Source: JAITWT01 sp964439605
GTDB lineage: Bacteria; Pseudomonadota; Gammaproteobacteria; Burkholderiales; Burkholderiaceae_C
Direction of reading: 5' to 3'
DNA: 58,262 bases
Assembly (NCBI GenBank): GCA_964439605.1
Contig: CAYTPC010000037.1
Location: 1-58,262, forward strand
The position numbers were made by a program, and so were the translations under genes. Below, in pieces: positions 1-9,259 of the stretch (the stretch's first letter is position 1; the number at the start of each line of letters is the position of its first letter). The notes beneath the pieces are model-generated. The model made no database searches. It saw nothing but the letters and a program-made list of their open reading frames with translations, and was not told the DNA's origin.

Positions 1-1221
1 GGGCACGAAGCGCACCTGGCCTGAATGCACCGCGTCAATCGCCTTTTGCGCGATCGAGGCGCCGTCGGAGCCGGGCTTGCGCAGGGCGACGAACCATTGA
101 TCGGTGAGCATCGGCTCGACGATCTGGCCGGTGCGCGCGCAGCGCGGCACCATCAGCTTGTGCTTTTTGGTTTCGACCAGCAGGCCCTGCGCGTCGAGAT
201 CGGCCACCACCTGCTTGCGCGCCGCGAAGCGGTCCAGGCCGCGATATTTTTCGGGCGCGTTGTCGTTGATCGCGGCTTCGGGCGTCAATATGCCGATCAT
301 CGGCAGTTGGTGGCGCTGGCCCACCGCGTAGTCGTTGGCGTCGTGCGCGGGCGTGACTTTGACGACGCCGGTGCCGAATGCGCGGTCCACGTAGTCGTCG
401 GCGATGATCGGAATTTCACGGTCGGCAAGCGGCAGTTTGACGTGCCGTCCGATCAGCGCCTGGTAGCGTTCGTCCTCGGGGTGGACCATCACCGCGACGT
501 CGCCGAGCATGGTTTCGGGCCGCGTGGTCGCAACCGTGAGCGCGCCGCTGCCGTCGGCCAGCGGATAAGCGATGTGCCAGAGGAAACCGTCTTCCTCCTC
601 GCTTTCGACTTCGAGATCGCTGACGGCGGTTTTGAGCGTCGGGTCCCAGTTCACGAGGCGCTTGCCGCGGTAAATCAGCCCTTCTTCATACAAACGCACG
701 AAAGTTTCGGTGACGACCGTGCTCAGCCGCGCGTCCATCGTGAAGTATTCGCGGCTCCAGTCAACGCTGTCGCCCATGCGGCGCATCTGCCGGGTGATGG
801 TGTGGCCCGATTGTTCTTTCCACTCCCATACCCGCGCGACGAAATTCTTGCGGCCCAGGTCGTGGCGGCTGATTTTTTGTTCTTCCAACTGGCGCTCGAC
901 CACGATCTGCGTGGCGATGCCCGCGTGGTCGGTGCCCGGTAGCCACAGCGTATTGGCGCCCATCATGCGGTGGTAGCGCGTCAGGCTGTCCATGATGGTC
1001 TGGTTGAATGCGTGGCCCATGTGCAGCGTGCCGGTCACGTTCGGCGGCGGCAACTGGATTGCGAAGGCGGGCGCGTTTTCCTTTGGCGCCTGTGTGCCGC
1101 GGTAGCCGGCTTGGCCGTAGCCGCGCTGCTCCCATTCTCCGCTCCAGTGCGCTTCGATCGCGGCGGGTTCGAAGGATTTGGACAGGCTTTGGAGGCCCGG
1201 TTGATGCAGGGTGTCGCTCAT
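1..1221 (-). CDS. valS: Valyl-tRNA synthetase, N-terminal part (cut by window edge)
   Basis: Attaches valine to tRNA-Val in the cytoplasm. The frame is open from an ATG at 1221 to the left edge, giving 407 residues of a protein that is usually about 900-950 long. The start reads MSDTLHQPGLQSLSKSFEP, and the class I HIGH signature appears as PPNVTGTLHMGHAF near residues 50-65. The last visible residues (AIDAVHSGQVRFVP) also fit ValS. The KMSKS loop and the tRNA-binding C-terminus lie outside the window. A strong hairpin precedes the gene at 1243-1268. The identification is firm. Confidence 0.95.
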   Translation of the reverse strand, partial: MSDTLHQPGLQSLSKSFEPAAIEAHWSGEWEQRGYGQAGYRGTQAPKENAPAFAIQLPPPNVTGTLHMGHAFNQTIMDSLTRYHRMMGANTLWLPGTDHAGIATQIVVERQLEEQKISRHDLGRKNFVARVWEWKEQSGHTITRQMRRMGDSVDWSREYFTMDARLSTVVTETFVRLYEEGLIYRGKRLVNWDPTLKTAVSDLEVESEEEDGFLWHIAYPLADGSGALTVATTRPETMLGDVAVMVHPEDERYQALIGRHVKLPLADREIPIIADDYVDRAFGTGVVKVTPAHDANDYAVGQRHQLPMIGILTPEAAINDNAPEKYRGLDRFAARKQVVADLDAQGLLVETKKHKLMVPRCARTGQIVEPMLTDQWFVALRKPGSDGASIAQKAIDAVHSGQVRFVP

Positions 1222-1242
1222 GACGGAGGGCGGTACGAAAAG

Positions 1243-1268
1243 CAGCGGCATCCCGCAGGATGCCGCTG
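1243..1268 (-). promoter_or_regulatory. Hairpin in the valS leader, attenuator-like
   Basis: CAGCGGCATCC and GGATGCCGCTG form a perfect 11-bp stem with a 4-nt loop. Read toward valS the stem is followed by CTTTTCG, so it resembles a weak intrinsic terminator about 20 nt before the valS ATG. No gene ends here, because the next gene (1424) diverges. A role in leader control is therefore more likely than gene-end termination, but this is inference from position only. Confidence 0.4.
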
Positions 1269-1423
1269 GATTGATTGAGGTTCGGAAAGAATAAATTTTA
1301 GGCGACGCTGAGTAAGAGCCAGGGAAGTCCGGACCTGCGTGATTGAGAGGTCCCATAATTCCTGGGTACTTTTCCTGCTCTCTCCAGCCGGGTTGCTTGA
1401 GCGTTTCGATCTCGAAGGAAACC

Positions 1424-2326
1424 ATGAAGATTCAGACCAACGGCATCACCATCGAATACGAAGATACCGGCGCCAGCGGCGGCCAGGCCGATCGGCCCGC
1501 GGTGCTGCTGATCATGGGACTGGGCATGCAGCTCATCGCCTGGCCCGATGCGTTCGTCGACGCGCTCGTGGATGCCGGTTTTCGTGTTCTGCGCCACGAC
1601 AACCGCGACTGCGGCATGAGTGACGGTTTCGGGCATGCGCCGCAGCGTCATCTGCTGTGGGAAACCTTGCGTGCGCGCCTGGGCCTGCGGATACGCTCGC
1701 CTTATACGGTGCAGGACATGGCCGAGGACGCGCTCGGCCTGCTCAGTGCGTTGGGCATCGCGCGGGCGCACGTCATTGGCGCTTCGATGGGCGGCATGAT
1801 CGCGCAGCGCATGGCGGCTACGGCGCCGCAGGCCGTCATCAGCCTGACCAGCATCATGAGTTCGAGCGGCGCCCGTGGCCTGCCGGGCCCGCGCCGCGAA
1901 GTGCTGCAGGGCCTGTGGCGGCTGTCGGGACAGCACGGCGAAGCGGGGCTGCTCGCACAGAGCCTGGGCGTCAACCGGCTGGTGGCGAGCCCGGCCTTCC
2001 CGCAGGATGAGGCGACGCTGCGCGAGCGCATTCTGCTGGGCCTGCGGCGCGGTTACCGGCCCGATGGCCTGGTGCGGCAGATCCTTGCCGTTGGCGCCGA
2101 CACGGAGCGCGCCGCGCTGCTGTCGCGCATCGCCTGCCCGACGCTGGTGCTGCACGGCGAGGCCGATCCGCTGCTGCCGATCGAATGCGGGCGCGATACC
2201 GCACGGCGGATTCCTGGCGCGCGTTTCGTGGCCTTTCCCGGCATGGGGCACGACCTGCCGCCGGGCGTGGTCACGCTGCTGCTCGGTGAAATCATCCCTT
2301 TTCTTCAGCGTAAAAACGGAAATTGA
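1424..2326 (+). CDS. Alpha/beta hydrolase
   Basis: A 300-residue soluble alpha/beta-hydrolase, probably an esterase or related cytoplasmic hydrolase; the substrate is unknown. The nucleophile elbow GASMGG places the catalytic Ser near residue 121. HGEADPLLP supplies the acid (Asp about 248) and PGMGHDLP the His (about 276), so the triad is complete. RHDNRDCGMSDG is typical of the family. The frame is open further upstream, but the ATG at 1424 has GAAGGAA just before it and begins the recognisable fold (MKIQTNGI). It is transcribed divergently from valS. There is no signal peptide. Confidence 0.85.
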   Translation: MKIQTNGITIEYEDTGASGGQADRPAVLLIMGLGMQLIAWPDAFVDALVDAGFRVLRHDNRDCGMSDGFGHAPQRHLLWETLRARLGLRIRSPYTVQDMAEDALGLLSALGIARAHVIGASMGGMIAQRMAATAPQAVISLTSIMSSSGARGLPGPRREVLQGLWRLSGQHGEAGLLAQSLGVNRLVASPAFPQDEATLRERILLGLRRGYRPDGLVRQILAVGADTERAALLSRIACPTLVLHGEADPLLPIECGRDTARRIPGARFVAFPGMGHDLPPGVVTLLLGEIIPFLQRKNGN

Positions 2327-2429
2327 GCGCTTACTATCATTACTGGATGGATACTGACATTGGCAGCTTAGCCACCATTCACATTCCGGGCGTGAGCCCG
2401 CTTCGTCCTTGCGCCTTGCGAAACCCACG

Positions 2430-3287
2430 ATGAGCCTGGACAACACCCCTGAACAATCGCGGCTCGGCCAGGCGTCGGGCTATGCCGAGCATTACGACCC
2501 CGGCCTGCTGTTTCCGATTCCGCGCGCGGCACAGCGCGAAGCGATGGGCATTGCCGGCGAGCGCTTGCCGTTTTTCGGCGCCGACTTGTGGACCGCTTTC
2601 GAGTTGAGCTGGCTGAACCGGCGCGGCAAGCCGCAGGTGGCGATCGCGCATTTCATCGTGCCTTGCGAGACACCCAACATCATCGAGAGCAAATCTCTCA
2701 AGCTCTACCTCAACAGCTTCAACATGAGCGTATTCGCCGATCAGGCCGCGGTGCGCGAGCGCCTGTGCGCAGACTTGGCCGAGGCGCTGTGGCGCGGCAG
2801 TGGGCGCAGTGCGGGCCTGGGCGTGACGCTGTTTGCGCCCGAGGCCTTTGATCGCGAGGCGGTACACGAACTCGACGGGCTCGACCTGGACCGGCTCGAC
2901 CTCGAATGCACCCATTACCAGCCGGCGCCTGAACTGCTGGGCGCCAATTTCACCGATGCGCCGGTCACCGAAACACTCGTCAGCCGCTTGCTCAAGAGCA
3001 ACTGCCTGGTCACCGGCCAGCCTGACTGGGCCAGCGTGCAGATCAGCTACAGCGGCCCCCAGATCGACCAGGCGGGCTTGCTGCGCTACATCGTGAGTTA
3101 TCGCCAGCACAACGAATTTCACGAACCCTGCGTCGAGCGCATCTTCACCGACATCTGGCGCCGCTGCCGCCCCACCAGGCTCGCGGTTTACGCGCGCTAC
3201 ACGCGGCGCGGCGGACTTGACATCAATCCTTTCCGCACGAACTGGCCCCAGGCCTTGCCGGCGAATGTACGGATGGCCAGGCAGTAG
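2430..3287 (+). CDS. queF: NADPH-dependent 7-cyano-7-deazaguanine reductase (bimodular QueF)
   Basis: Reduces preQ0 to preQ1 in queuosine synthesis, a four-electron nitrile reduction using NADPH. The 285-residue length matches the bimodular (E. coli-type) enzyme. The QueF motif ESKSLKLYLNSFN starts near residue 86 in the N-terminal half, and the catalytic Cys (SNCLVTGQPDWAS, about residue 192) is in the C-terminal half, followed by the conserved Asp. The ATG at 2430 is preferred over upstream TTG because it begins the usual N-terminus. It stands 103 nt after the hydrolase gene and may be read from its own promoter. Confidence 0.95.
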   Translation: MSLDNTPEQSRLGQASGYAEHYDPGLLFPIPRAAQREAMGIAGERLPFFGADLWTAFELSWLNRRGKPQVAIAHFIVPCETPNIIESKSLKLYLNSFNMSVFADQAAVRERLCADLAEALWRGSGRSAGLGVTLFAPEAFDREAVHELDGLDLDRLDLECTHYQPAPELLGANFTDAPVTETLVSRLLKSNCLVTGQPDWASVQISYSGPQIDQAGLLRYIVSYRQHNEFHEPCVERIFTDIWRRCRPTRLAVYARYTRRGGLDINPFRTNWPQALPANVRMARQ

Positions 3288-3334
3288 CTTGAGAGCTGCA
3301 TTTCTACAATCTTCATTTTTCACCATTGACCCCC

Positions 3335-4456
3335 ATGCCCTGTATCGACGACCCTCTGCACGATCGCGAAACCGGTTCGCGCGACAGCACACAGGACACC
3401 ACCCGCATTGACGACGTGCGTATTTCGGCGGTGCGTCCGCTGATCTCGCCGGCGCTGCTGTTGGACGAATTGCCGGTATCGCCGGCGGTGCAGGCGCTGG
3501 TTGAAAACAGCCGGCGGCAGATTTCCGGCGTGCTGCATGGGCGCGACGACCGGCTGATCGTCGTGACCGGGCCCTGTTCGATCCACGATCACGGCCAGGC
3601 CATCGATTACGCGCAACGGCTCAAAGCGCTGCAGCCGCAACTCGAGGATGCGCTGCTGCTCGTGATGCGCGTGTATTTCGAGAAGCCGCGCACCACGGTA
3701 GGCTGGAAGGGCTACATCAACGATCCGTGGCTGGACGGGAGCTTTCGCATCAACGAGGGCCTGCGCCGCGCGCGCGAATTGCTGCTGGAAATCGGCGAAA
3801 TTGGCCTGCCGGCGGGCAGCGAATTTCTGGATCTGCTCAGTCCGCAGTACATCGCCGATCTGATTGCCTGGGGCGCGATCGGCGCGCGCACCACCGAAAG
3901 CCAAAGCCATCGTCAGCTTGCTTCGGGATTGAGCTGCCCGATCGGCTTCAAGAACGGCACCGACGGTGGCGTGCAGGTAGCCGCTGACGCGCTGGTGGCC
4001 GCACGCGCTTCGCATGCCTTCATGGGGATGACGAAGATGGGGCAGGCCGCGATTTTCCAGACGCGCGGCAACGAGGATGCGCACATCATCCTGCGCGGAG
4101 GCAGCAGCGGGCCCAATTACGATGCGGCGCACGTCGATGCCGCCTGCGCGGTGCTCAGGAAGGCCGGCTTGCGCGAGCAGGCGATGATCGACTGCTCGCA
4201 CGCCAATTCGTCCAAGCAGCATCAGCGGCAGATCGAGGTTGCCGCCGATGTTGCGCGGCGCATCGCGGCGGGGGAGCGGCGCATGACCGGCGTGATGATC
4301 GAAAGCCACATCGAGCCAGGGCGGCAGGATCTTGCGCCTGGCGTTCCGCTCAGGCCGGGGGTGTCGATCACCGATGCCTGCATCGGCTGGGAGCAGACCG
4401 AGCCGGTACTGCGCAACCTGGCCGAAGCGGTACGCGCGCGCCGCGCGCGGGGGTAA
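3335..4456 (+). CDS. aroG: 3-deoxy-7-phosphoheptulonate (DAHP) synthase, class I
   Basis: First step of the shikimate pathway: phosphoenolpyruvate plus erythrose 4-phosphate give DAHP. The 373-residue protein has the class I signatures VTGPCSIHD, GFKNGTDGG and MIDCSHANSSK, with metal-binding Cys and His residues in the first and last of these. It is slightly longer than E. coli AroF/G/H because of an N-terminal extension (MPCIDDPLHDRETGSRDSTQ). A TTG at 3326 is an alternative start. The isozyme's feedback amino acid cannot be told from sequence, so the symbol is approximate. A repeat-family hairpin begins 10 nt after the stop. Confidence 0.92.
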   Translation: MPCIDDPLHDRETGSRDSTQDTTRIDDVRISAVRPLISPALLLDELPVSPAVQALVENSRRQISGVLHGRDDRLIVVTGPCSIHDHGQAIDYAQRLKALQPQLEDALLLVMRVYFEKPRTTVGWKGYINDPWLDGSFRINEGLRRARELLLEIGEIGLPAGSEFLDLLSPQYIADLIAWGAIGARTTESQSHRQLASGLSCPIGFKNGTDGGVQVAADALVAARASHAFMGMTKMGQAAIFQTRGNEDAHIILRGGSSGPNYDAAHVDAACAVLRKAGLREQAMIDCSHANSSKQHQRQIEVAADVARRIAAGERRMTGVMIESHIEPGRQDLAPGVPLRPGVSITDACIGWEQTEPVLRNLAEAVRARRARG

Positions 4457-4466
4457 AACTTGTTTT

Positions 4467-4511
4467 CCTGGAAACGGTACTGGCGAGGCAGGTTCAACTG
4501 CCGTTTCCAGG
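4467..4511. repeat. Short palindromic member of the dispersed repeat family
   Basis: CCTGGAAACGG (4467-4477) and CCGTTTCCAGG (4501-4511) are perfect 11-bp inverted arms around a 23-nt centre. The right arm extends as AACTGCCGTTTCCAGG, the same end sequence found at 40020-40061 and 49439-49682. It lies 10 nt after the DAHP synthase stop, where it may end or stabilise that transcript. Confidence 0.75.
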
Positions 4512-4666
4512 TTCAGCATGGCCATAATCAACGTTCTTCGTAGATATTGCTGCGCGTAGCAGCGCCGTAGCGGACAATGCGGGGCGGGCCGGAAGCCTTG
4601 TCCGCGGGGTGGACGCCAACGTGGTTTCCGTGCCGATGCCCTGAATTAGAACGAAGGAGCATTCTT

Positions 4667-5914
4667 TTGGACTTTCTTTATCCCGAAGACACGCAGCAGA
4701 TGCAGCGGACGCTGCGCCAGTTCATGGACCGGCATGTGCTGCCCAAGCTGAGCGAGTACGAGCGCATTGCCGCCAGCGGCGCCTATCCGACGCAGGTGGT
4801 GGAGCCGCTGAAAACGCTTGCTCGCGAAGCCGGCTTGTGGAACTTGTTCCTGCCCGGTCTGCGCGAGGACGAACCCGGCACGCGGCTGACCAACATGCAA
4901 TACGCCCCGTTGGCCGAGATCATGGGCCGGGTGCCGTGGGCGTCGGAAGTGTTCAATTGCAACGCACCCGACACGGGCAATATGGAATTGCTGCACCTGT
5001 TCGCCACGCCTGAGCAGCGCGAGCGTTGGCTCGCACCCTTGCTCGAAGGGCAGATCCGATCGTCCTTCTCCATGACCGAACCGGATGTCGCTTCCTCGGA
5101 TGCCTCCAATATCCAGACCGTGATCCGGCGCGAGGGCGATCAGTACGTGATCAACGGCCGCAAATGGTTCACCTCCGGCGCGATCCATCCGAACTGCAAG
5201 TTCGCGATCGTCATGGGTATCACCGACGAAAACCCCGATGCGCCGCGCCACAAGCGGCATTCGATGGTGATCGTGCCCTTGGATACGCCGGGTTTTCGCG
5301 TGGTGCGCAATATCCCGATCATGCACCACTACGCGCCCGATGGGCACTGCGAGGTGACCTACAACAATGTGCGGGTACCGGTCAGCCATTTGCTCGGGAA
5401 AGAAAACGAAGGCTTCGCGTTGGCCCAGGCGCGTCTGGGCCCCGGGCGCGTGCACCATTGCATGCGAACCATCGGCCAGTGCGAACTGGCGCTGGAATTG
5501 ATGTGCGAACGTGCGCTGTCGCGCCGCGCCTTCGGCAAGTATTTGTCCGATTTTGCGAACGTGCAGGACTGGATCGCCCATTCACGCGTTGAGATCGATC
5601 AGGCCCGGCTGCTGGTGCTGCAAGCGGCCTGGAAGATGGATACCTATGGCAACAAGGCAACCCACGTTGACGTCTCGGCGATCAAGCTGGTGGCCGCGCA
5701 ACTGCAAACGCGCGTGGTGGATCGCGCGATACAAGTCTTTGGATCGATGGGCATCACCCCCGACACGCCACTGTCCTATTTGTGGACTTGGGGGCGTGCG
5801 ATGCGCTTCTTCGATGGCCCGGACGAAGTGCATCTGCGCACGGTAGCACGCCACGAGATCGCCCGCGCCCGCGAAAGCCTGGGGTCCACGGCGCCCTATT
5901 ACTACACGGCCTGA
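4667..5914 (+). CDS. Acyl-CoA dehydrogenase family protein
   Basis: A flavin-dependent acyl-CoA dehydrogenase (415 residues) that introduces an alpha-beta double bond; the substrate is unknown. The FAD/substrate signature SFSMTEPDVASSDASNI lies near residues 140-155, and the C-terminal RFFDGPDEVH motif is typical of the ACAD10/11-like branch, with Asp in place of the usual Glu of short/medium-chain enzymes. The frame continues upstream, but TTG at 4667 has GAAGGAG (4653-4659) at ideal spacing and starts the conserved LDFLYPED region. It appears monocistronic, between the repeat at 4467 and fumarase. Confidence 0.88.
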   Translation: MDFLYPEDTQQMQRTLRQFMDRHVLPKLSEYERIAASGAYPTQVVEPLKTLAREAGLWNLFLPGLREDEPGTRLTNMQYAPLAEIMGRVPWASEVFNCNAPDTGNMELLHLFATPEQRERWLAPLLEGQIRSSFSMTEPDVASSDASNIQTVIRREGDQYVINGRKWFTSGAIHPNCKFAIVMGITDENPDAPRHKRHSMVIVPLDTPGFRVVRNIPIMHHYAPDGHCEVTYNNVRVPVSHLLGKENEGFALAQARLGPGRVHHCMRTIGQCELALELMCERALSRRAFGKYLSDFANVQDWIAHSRVEIDQARLLVLQAAWKMDTYGNKATHVDVSAIKLVAAQLQTRVVDRAIQVFGSMGITPDTPLSYLWTWGRAMRFFDGPDEVHLRTVARHEIARARESLGSTAPYYYTA

Positions 5915-6037
5915 CACGACACGGCCTGGTGAATTGGGCCTAGGAGCCTGTCGGCTGCGGCTGAACGCAGATAATTACCCACTGGCGCCAAGCGCAGTTG
6001 CGCGGCCGCGCCTTTGGTTCGCAACGCTCTCCACACC

Positions 6038-7588
6038 ATGACCACGATCCAGCAAAACGACCTGATCGAATCGATCGCCGCTGCCCTGCAGTACATCAGC
6101 TACTACCATCCGTCCGACTACATCGCGCACCTGGCGCGCGCCTACGAGCGCGAGCAAAGCCCGGCGGCCAAGGACGCAATGGCGCAAATCCTGACCAACA
6201 GCAAGATGAGCGCGACCGGCCACCGGCCGATTTGCCAGGATACCGGCATCGTCAACGTTTTTCTCAAAGTCGGCATGGATGTGCGCTGGGGCGGCTTCAC
6301 GGGCAGCCTCGACGATGCGATCAACGAAGGCGTGCGGCGCGCCTACAACCACCCGGACAACACACTGCGCGCCTCGGTCGTGGCGGACCCGCAGTTCGCG
6401 CGCAAGAACACCCGCGACAACACGCCCGCCGTGATCTTCACCGAGATCGTCCCGGGCAGCACGGTTGAAATCACGGTTGCAGCCAAGGGCGGCGGCAGCG
6501 AGAACAAGAGCAAGGTGGTCATGCTCAACCCCGGCGACAGCGTCGTCGACTGGGTGCTCAAGACGGTGCCGGCCATGGGCGCCGGCTGGTGCCCGCCGGG
6601 CATGCTCGGCATCGGCATCGGCGGCACCGCCGAAAAGGCCGTGCTGATGGCCAAGCAGAGCCTGATGGATCCGCTGGACATGTATGAATTACAGGTCAAG
6701 GCATCGAAGCGCGAAAAGCTCTCGCAGGTCGAGGAATTGCGTTTGGAGCTGTACGAAAAAGTCAACGCGCTGGGCATCGGCGCGCAGGGCCTGGGCGGCC
6801 TGACCACCGTGCTGGACGTGAAGATCCAGATGTACCCCACGCATGCGGCCAGCAAGCCGGTGGCGATGATTCCCAACTGCGCCGCCACGCGCCACGCGCA
6901 TTTCGTACTCGATGGTTCGGGCCCGGTTTACCTCGACGCGCCTTCGCTGGACCTGTGGCCCAAGATCGACTGGGCGCCCGATGCGGACCAGAGCCGGCGC
7001 GTCGATCTGGACAAACTCACCAAAGAAGAAGTCGCAAGCTGGAAACCCGGCGACCGGCTGCTGCTCAACGGCAAGATGCTCACCGGCCGCGATGCCGCGC
7101 ACAAACGCATTTGCGACATGCTCGCCAAGGGTGAAAAGCTGCCCGTAGATTTCACCAACCGCGTGATTTACTACGTCGGCCCGGTCGATCCGATTGCCGG
7201 TGAAGCGGTAGGCCCCGCAGGCCCGACCACCGCGACGCGCATGGACGGCTTCACCGAGACGATGCTTGCGCAGACCGGCCTGATCGCGATGATCGGCAAG
7301 GCCGAGCGCGGCCCGGTTGCGATCGAGGCGATCAAGAAACACAAAAGCGCGTATCTGATGGCCGTCGGCGGCGCTGCCTACCTCGTGAGCAAGGCCATCA
7401 GGAGCGCGAAAGTGGTCGGCTTCGAAGATCTCGGCATGGAGGCGATCTACGAATTCGATGTGCTCGACATGCCGGTGACGGTGGCCGTGGATGCCGGCGG
7501 CACCAGCGCGCACATCACCGGGCCGGCTCAATGGCACAAGCGCATCGCCAGCGGTGAGTTCAAGAACATTGCTTTGATATCGACTTGA
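6038..7588 (+). CDS. fumA: Fumarate hydratase, class I (Fe-S)
   Basis: Hydrates fumarate to L-malate in the TCA cycle with a 4Fe-4S cluster. The 516-residue protein has both class I domains. RPICQDTG near residue 65, NCAATRHAHF and HKRICDM carry the expected cluster cysteines, and KGGGSENKS and GIGGTAEKA are family signatures. The ATG at 6038 (MTTIQQNDLIES) is preferred to the open frame upstream. It overlaps murI by 4 nt (TTGA). The family also contains L(+)-tartrate dehydratases, but the single-chain fused form favours fumarase. Confidence 0.92.
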   Translation: MTTIQQNDLIESIAAALQYISYYHPSDYIAHLARAYEREQSPAAKDAMAQILTNSKMSATGHRPICQDTGIVNVFLKVGMDVRWGGFTGSLDDAINEGVRRAYNHPDNTLRASVVADPQFARKNTRDNTPAVIFTEIVPGSTVEITVAAKGGGSENKSKVVMLNPGDSVVDWVLKTVPAMGAGWCPPGMLGIGIGGTAEKAVLMAKQSLMDPLDMYELQVKASKREKLSQVEELRLELYEKVNALGIGAQGLGGLTTVLDVKIQMYPTHAASKPVAMIPNCAATRHAHFVLDGSGPVYLDAPSLDLWPKIDWAPDADQSRRVDLDKLTKEEVASWKPGDRLLLNGKMLTGRDAAHKRICDMLAKGEKLPVDFTNRVIYYVGPVDPIAGEAVGPAGPTTATRMDGFTETMLAQTGLIAMIGKAERGPVAIEAIKKHKSAYLMAVGGAAYLVSKAIRSAKVVGFEDLGMEAIYEFDVLDMPVTVAVDAGGTSAHITGPAQWHKRIASGEFKNIALIST

Positions 7589-8415
7589 ACTTGAATCTCG
7601 CGCCCGTCGTACACGACCCCGATCGCCCAATCGGCGTTTTCGACAGCGGCATCGGGGGCCTGAGTGTGCTCAACGCGCTGCGTGCCGAGCTGCCGCATGA
7701 GCGCTTCATTTACTTCGCCGATACCGGCTACGCGCCCTACGGCGAACGCGACGATGCCTACGTGATCGAGCGTGCCCGCCTGGCCGCGCAAAGCGTGATC
7801 GGCAAGCATCACAGCAAGGCGCTCGTGGTGGCGTGCAATACCGCCACGGCGGCCGCGATCGATGTGCTGCGCGCCGAGTATCCGGGGCTTCCGCTGGTGG
7901 GAATCGAGCCGGCGCTCAAGCCGGCGTCGGCAATCAGCCGCACCGGCCACATTGCCGTGATCGCCACGCGCGGCACATTGGGGAGCCGCAAGTTCGAAGC
8001 CTTGCGCGCATCGCTGGCGTTGCAGGCGCAATTCAAACTCGTGGCCTGCGACGGTCTGGCCAGCGCCATTGAGCGCGGCGACCAGGACAGCATCGCCGAA
8101 CTCTGCAGCCGCTACATGGCCGCGGCCGGCCCCTTCGGCGCCGGCCCTGAACAGAGCGATACCCTGGTGCTCGGTTGTACGCATTACCCCTTGGTAAGTG
8201 ATGAACTGCGGCGCCACACCGGGCCACAGGTCCATTTCATCGACACCGGCGCGCCGGTCGCGCAACAGACGCGCCGGCTTCTTGCGGCCGGCGGTCAACT
8301 GGCGTCCAGCGGCACGGGCGCCGTTGCGCTCATGACCAGCGGATCCGTCGAGGCGCTGCGCGTGGCGGCCGAACGCTGGCTTGCATCTCCGGCAAAAATT
8401 CTGCCAACGCAATGA
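7585..8415 (+). CDS. murI: Glutamate racemase
   Basis: Makes D-glutamate for peptidoglycan in the cytoplasm. The 276-residue protein begins with the family signature IGVFDSGIGGLSVL. The two catalytic cysteines are in VVACNTATAAA and VLGCTHYPL. It starts with a TTG that overlaps the fumarase stop and ends by an ATGA overlap with the next gene, so the three genes are probably translationally coupled. FADTGYAPYGERDD is also conserved. Confidence 0.95.
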   Translation: MNLNLAPVVHDPDRPIGVFDSGIGGLSVLNALRAELPHERFIYFADTGYAPYGERDDAYVIERARLAAQSVIGKHHSKALVVACNTATAAAIDVLRAEYPGLPLVGIEPALKPASAISRTGHIAVIATRGTLGSRKFEALRASLALQAQFKLVACDGLASAIERGDQDSIAELCSRYMAAAGPFGAGPEQSDTLVLGCTHYPLVSDELRRHTGPQVHFIDTGAPVAQQTRRLLAAGGQLASSGTGAVALMTSGSVEALRVAAERWLASPAKILPTQ

Positions 8416-9179
8416 GTACCCTGCTTTTGCGCGCGTTCGCACTTTGCGCCTTCGCATCCATCGCCGGCATGGCGCAGGCAACCTGCGACACCGGCCTTGC
8501 CGAACGGCTGCACGCCAAGCTGCATCCGGAAAAACCTTTGAATCACGCGCTGACGGTCTGCGAACCTTGGCGCGGCAAACTCAATTTCAGCATCGTGGTG
8601 CTGCCACTGTCCCTGGGCGACAACAACCAGTGGCGCGATCCGGACCTCGAAATCCTTGTCGTACAACAGCCCGACAACGGAAACAGCGAACGCAGCACCG
8701 TCGTCAGCCGCATTCTGGAACCCGGCGGCCCGCTCGATGAGGAGACGGGACCGATCACCGAAATCCGCGTCGATCCGGCCCATTACCGGCTCGGACCGAA
8801 CGAGGTCGCTTTTGGCCTGCGCGTGATGCGCCGGGTCGATTCGACAGCCAACCCTTCTTCGAGCGAAACCCTGGCGCTTTACATGCCGAAGAAAGCCGAA
8901 TTGGTCAAATTGCTCGATGAGCTCGAAATAGCCTTTGAGTACGGCAAGAACGGTAGTGAATGCGACGCTCAAACCCTGACGCGGCGCGGCCAGTTGTCGG
9001 TCGCGCCCAGCAAGAGTCACGGTCTGGCTGATCTCACATTGCAGTACACGCAGTGGAGTAGCCGTGGCATCGCGCAGGACGACCAATGCCTCGCGCAACC
9101 GCCGCGCGCCACCTACAAAACCGTTACGCTGCGCTTCGACGGCGAACGCTACCGGTCCCCTAAACGCCGCGAGAACTGA
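8412..9179 (+). CDS. Hypothetical exported protein
   Basis: Not recognised. The 255-residue product starts with a clear Sec signal peptide (MSTLLLRAFALCAFASIAGMAQA, cut after AQA), so it should be periplasmic. The mature part holds four cysteines (TCDTG, VCEPW, ECDAQ, QCLAQ), consistent with two disulfides, and is otherwise polar, without lipobox or membrane segments. It overlaps murI by ATGA, so it is co-translated with a cell-wall precursor gene; an envelope role is possible but unproven. Confidence 0.7.
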   Translation: MSTLLLRAFALCAFASIAGMAQATCDTGLAERLHAKLHPEKPLNHALTVCEPWRGKLNFSIVVLPLSLGDNNQWRDPDLEILVVQQPDNGNSERSTVVSRILEPGGPLDEETGPITEIRVDPAHYRLGPNEVAFGLRVMRRVDSTANPSSSETLALYMPKKAELVKLLDELEIAFEYGKNGSECDAQTLTRRGQLSVAPSKSHGLADLTLQYTQWSSRGIAQDDQCLAQPPRATYKTVTLRFDGERYRSPKRREN

Positions 9180-9259
9180 TGGATATCGCCTGCGCTGGCG
9201 CTTTTTGCTGGCTTACGCAGGGTCTTCAGGGTTCAGGCATTCCCTGATTGAGCTGTGCC

